A DNA stretch of 64,000 nt, from assembly GCF_000429765.1 (NCBI RefSeq), contig NZ_AUCM01000003.1:475117-539116 (forward strand). Reading direction: 5' to 3'. Below, in pieces: positions 61,924 to 64,000 of this stretch. Position 1 is the first letter of the stretch; the number at the start of each line of letters is the position of its first letter. The stretch comes from Gemmobacter nectariphilus DSM 15620 (GTDB lineage Bacteria; Pseudomonadota; Alphaproteobacteria; Rhodobacterales; Rhodobacteraceae). The notes beneath the pieces are model-generated. The model worked only from the letters and a program-made list of their open reading frames with translations. It did not search any database and was not told where the DNA came from. The translations under genes were made by a program, and so were the position numbers.

Positions 61924-62991
61924 TCAGACCCCGGCGCGGCACAACATGCCATACAGATCGCGCGGCTCGTCCGGGTCGGCAATCATGTCCAGCATCTGCG
62001 CAAGCCCCGTCCCGTTGATGCGCTTGTGCAGCCACATCAGCGCGCTGAAATCCTCGATGGCAAAGCCGACGCCATCGAACAGCGTGATCTGCACCGCATC
62101 GGTCCGGCCCGGCGCCTGCCCGGTGATCACCTGCCACAGCTCGGTCACCGGGTGATCGGGGGCAAGCTGCTGGATCTCGCCCTCGATCCGGGTCTGGGGC
62201 GGGTATTCGACAAAGATCGACGCCCGCTGCAAGATCGCCGGCGCAAGTTCCGTCTTGCCCGGGCAATCCCCGCCAATCGCGTTCAGATGCACCCCGGCCC
62301 CGACCATATTGTCGGTCAGGATCGTCGCATGGGCCTTGTCGGCAGTGCAGGTGGTCACGATCTGCGCGCCTTCAATGGCCGCTTCCGCGCTGCGGCACGG
62401 CGTCACCACCAGCCCACAGCCCGCAAGATTGGCCGCACAGCGGGCTGTCGCGGCCGGGTCAATGTCCCACAGCCGCACCTCGTCGATGCCGCAAACCGCC
62501 TTGAACGCCAGCGCCTGGAATTCGGACTGCGCCCCATTGCCGATCATCGCCATCACCCGCGCGCCCTTGGGCGCCAGATGCCGCGCCGCCATGGCCGAGG
62601 TCGCCGCAGTGCGCAGCGCGGTCAACAGCGTCATCTCGCTCAGCAGCACGGGATAGCCGGTCGCCACCTCGGCCAGCACGCCAAAGGCCGTGACCGTCTG
62701 CAGGCCGCGCGCCGGATTGGCCGGATGGCCGTTGACATATTTGAACCCGTAGAAATCGCCATCCGACGCGGGCATCAGCTCGATCACCCCCACCTGCGAA
62801 TGCGAGGCCACACGCGGCGTCTTGTCAAAGGCCGGCCAGCGGCGGAAATCGGCCTCGACCGCATCGGCCAGTTCAGCCAGCACGGTTTCAACCCCGATCC
62901 GGTTGACCAGCCGCATCATGGCAGAGACGCTGACAAACGGGATCAGCGCCAGGGCGGACGGTGCGGGGGCAGTGGCAAGGGCGGCGGACAT
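61924..62991 (-). CDS. ocd: Ornithine cyclodeaminase
   Basis: The enzyme converts ornithine to proline and ammonia using bound NAD+. The 355-residue protein strongly resembles characterised ornithine cyclodeaminases: FYGFKYVNGHPANPARGLQT, LLSEMTLLTALRTAATSAMA, the nucleotide loop MIGNGAQSEFQALAF, HLNAIGGDCPGKTEL with the catalytic Asp, and FVEYPPQTRIEGEIQQL. Two adjacent ATGs follow AGGAG; the second has the better spacing. No arginase or other arginine catabolic gene is visible. Confidence 0.94.
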   Translation of the reverse strand: MSAALATAPAPSALALIPFVSVSAMMRLVNRIGVETVLAELADAVEADFRRWPAFDKTPRVASHSQVGVIELMPASDGDFYGFKYVNGHPANPARGLQTVTAFGVLAEVATGYPVLLSEMTLLTALRTAATSAMAARHLAPKGARVMAMIGNGAQSEFQALAFKAVCGIDEVRLWDIDPAATARCAANLAGCGLVVTPCRSAEAAIEGAQIVTTCTADKAHATILTDNMVGAGVHLNAIGGDCPGKTELAPAILQRASIFVEYPPQTRIEGEIQQLAPDHPVTELWQVITGQAPGRTDAVQITLFDGVGFAIEDFSALMWLHKRINGTGLAQMLDMIADPDEPRDLYGMLCRAGV

Positions 62992-63157
62992 CATGGGCTC
63001 CTGGATTGGCGATCTGCCCAATATGCCCTTCATTCCGCCCGATCTGGAGCTGCAAAGCGTAGCGAAATCAGGCAGACTGCCCAGCTTGCCCGCACTGCGG
63101 CGACATCTTTGCCACCCTTTGGCGCGCGGCGCGAAACCGCCTCGCTCGGCCCGCCCT

Positions 63158-63185
63158 CTTCATCTTTCGACAAATACCCTGGGGG
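63158..63185 (-). repeat. Dispersed intergenic element, copy 11
   Basis: On the minus strand it reads CCCCAGGGTATTTGTCGAAA then GATGAAG, flanked by GGGAGGTCGCG-type GC dyads. It is the one copy whose orientation reads towards the start of a gene in tandem and away from a gene end on its own strand. Confidence 0.7.
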
Positions 63186-63257
63186 GAGGTCGCGGCACGC
63201 GACCCGGGGGGCAAGGCCCCCCGTCCTTCGCAGCCGCCAGACGCATCGGCCCCATGC

Positions 63258-63295
63258 AAAAGCCCCCGCGCCACGACTGGCACAGGGGCTTTCGC
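63258..63295 (-). terminator. Terminator of the ATP synthase operon
   Basis: On the minus strand AAAGCCCC pairs with GGGGCTTT across an imperfect GC-rich extension and is followed by a TTTT run, 15 bases after the atpC stop. Confidence 0.8.
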
Positions 63296-63309
63296 AATGT
63301 CTTGTCCGA

Positions 63310-63702
63310 TCAGGCGCCGACAGCAGCCTTCAGCGCGACCATGTCAGCCACGAACTTGTCGGCCGTGGCCCGGTCGGTTGCGCTTGCCGCACGCTTTTGC
63401 GCGTCGGCGATCAGCGCATCCAGCACCGGGGCGGTTGCCTCGGCCAGCGGGATCGCCTGCTCGGCCAGCACCGACACCGACGAGGCCGTGATCTCGGCAA
63501 AGCCGCCGGTCACCGCATAGGCCTGGGTGCCGCTGGCGGAAACCGCCTTCAGCACGCCGGGCCGCAGCGTGGTGATGGTGGGGGTGTGCCCCTCCATCGC
63601 CGTCAGGTCGCCTTCGGCGCCGGGGATCTGCACCTCGGACGCGGCGACGGAAGCAAGCTTCCGTTCCGGCGACACAAGGTCGAATTGCACCGTGTTGGCC
63701 AT
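63310..63702 (-). CDS. atpC: ATP synthase epsilon subunit
   Basis: Epsilon is part of the F1 central stalk and regulates the enzyme. The 130-residue product has the N-terminal beta-sandwich with [24 protein letters not shown] and [10 protein letters not shown], and a short helical C-terminal part. It ends the atp operon, 12 bp after atpD. Confidence 0.96.
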   Translation of the reverse strand: MANTVQFDLVSPERKLASVAASEVQIPGAEGDLTAMEGHTPTITTLRPGVLKAVSASGTQAYAVTGGFAEITASSVSVLAEQAIPLAEATAPVLDALIADAQKRAASATDRATADKFVADMVALKAAVGA

Positions 63703-63714
63703 GGGCTACTCTCC

Positions 63715-64000
<286 letters not shown>

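Larger units (their letters stand above)
62992..63309. other. Intergenic region between atpC and ocd (318 bp)
   Basis: It contains the atp operon terminator (63258-63295), GC-rich dyads and one copy of the dispersed element (63158-63185), plus the ocd leader. No gene is recognised. Confidence 0.7.

Overview
The window is chromosomal DNA from a GC-rich alphaproteobacterium, most likely a member of the Rhodobacteraceae (Paracoccus/Rhodobacter-like). The evidence is the set of recognisable families: a DksA with only one of its four zinc-finger cysteines, hfq-hflX next to trkAH, CtrA next to a SciP-type DUF1153 protein, a form II CO-dehydrogenase-like coxSLM cluster, and very GC-rich genes with GGAGG-type ribosome binding sites. 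Most of the window is housekeeping. I see no insertion sequence, prophage or CRISPR array. Both ends cut genes: a FAD monooxygenase on the left and atpD on the right.

Layout. 0-14.7 kb: FAD monooxygenase, dksA, a MoxR ATPase, hflX-hfq, trkH-trkA, hrpB, an AsmA-like protein, an enoyl-CoA hydratase-like protein and rimO. 14.7-24.8 kb: ndk, a YheS-type ABC-F protein, marC, purB, a tiny secreted protein, a divergent FliG-like protein, a two-module KpsC, a lipoprotein, sufE and a PaaI-type thioesterase. 24.8-34.2 kb is the most accessory-looking part: coxM, coxL and coxS, a molybdopterin-binding protein and an XdhC/CoxI protein, then adenine deaminase, a tRNA with anticodon CAT and a CoxD-type MoxR ATPase. 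34.2-49.8 kb: GST, glnE, ybaK, two cyclophilins, pgk-cupin-aroQ, an ArsC/Spx-like protein, a lytic transglycosylase, ssb, trpB, yfgM-bamB-der and an RTX-repeat protein. 49.8-64 kb: an Atm1-type exporter, a LysM protein, a LOG-family protein, recG-ligA, ctrA-sciP, mnmA, a cytochrome P450, ornithine cyclodeaminase, and atpC with the end of atpD.

How the parts relate. The cox genes, the molybdopterin-binding protein, XdhC/CoxI and CoxD look like one molybdenum-hydroxylase system, with CoxD stranded about 2.5 kb away and no CoxE, CoxG or MobA-like protein in view. The master regulator CtrA and its antagonist SciP lie in tandem. Each has a near-consensus CtrA site (TTAA-N7-TTAA, 7 of 8) just upstream, and a third such site sits in the same geometry before the FliG-like gene. 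This suggests a small CtrA regulatory circuit visible within the window.

A recurring intergenic sequence (core TATTTGGAAAAAGGCAAAG or TATTT...AGATGAAG next to GC-rich hairpins) occurs eleven times, always between genes and mostly at gene 3' ends. It is the most striking structure not explained by any gene.
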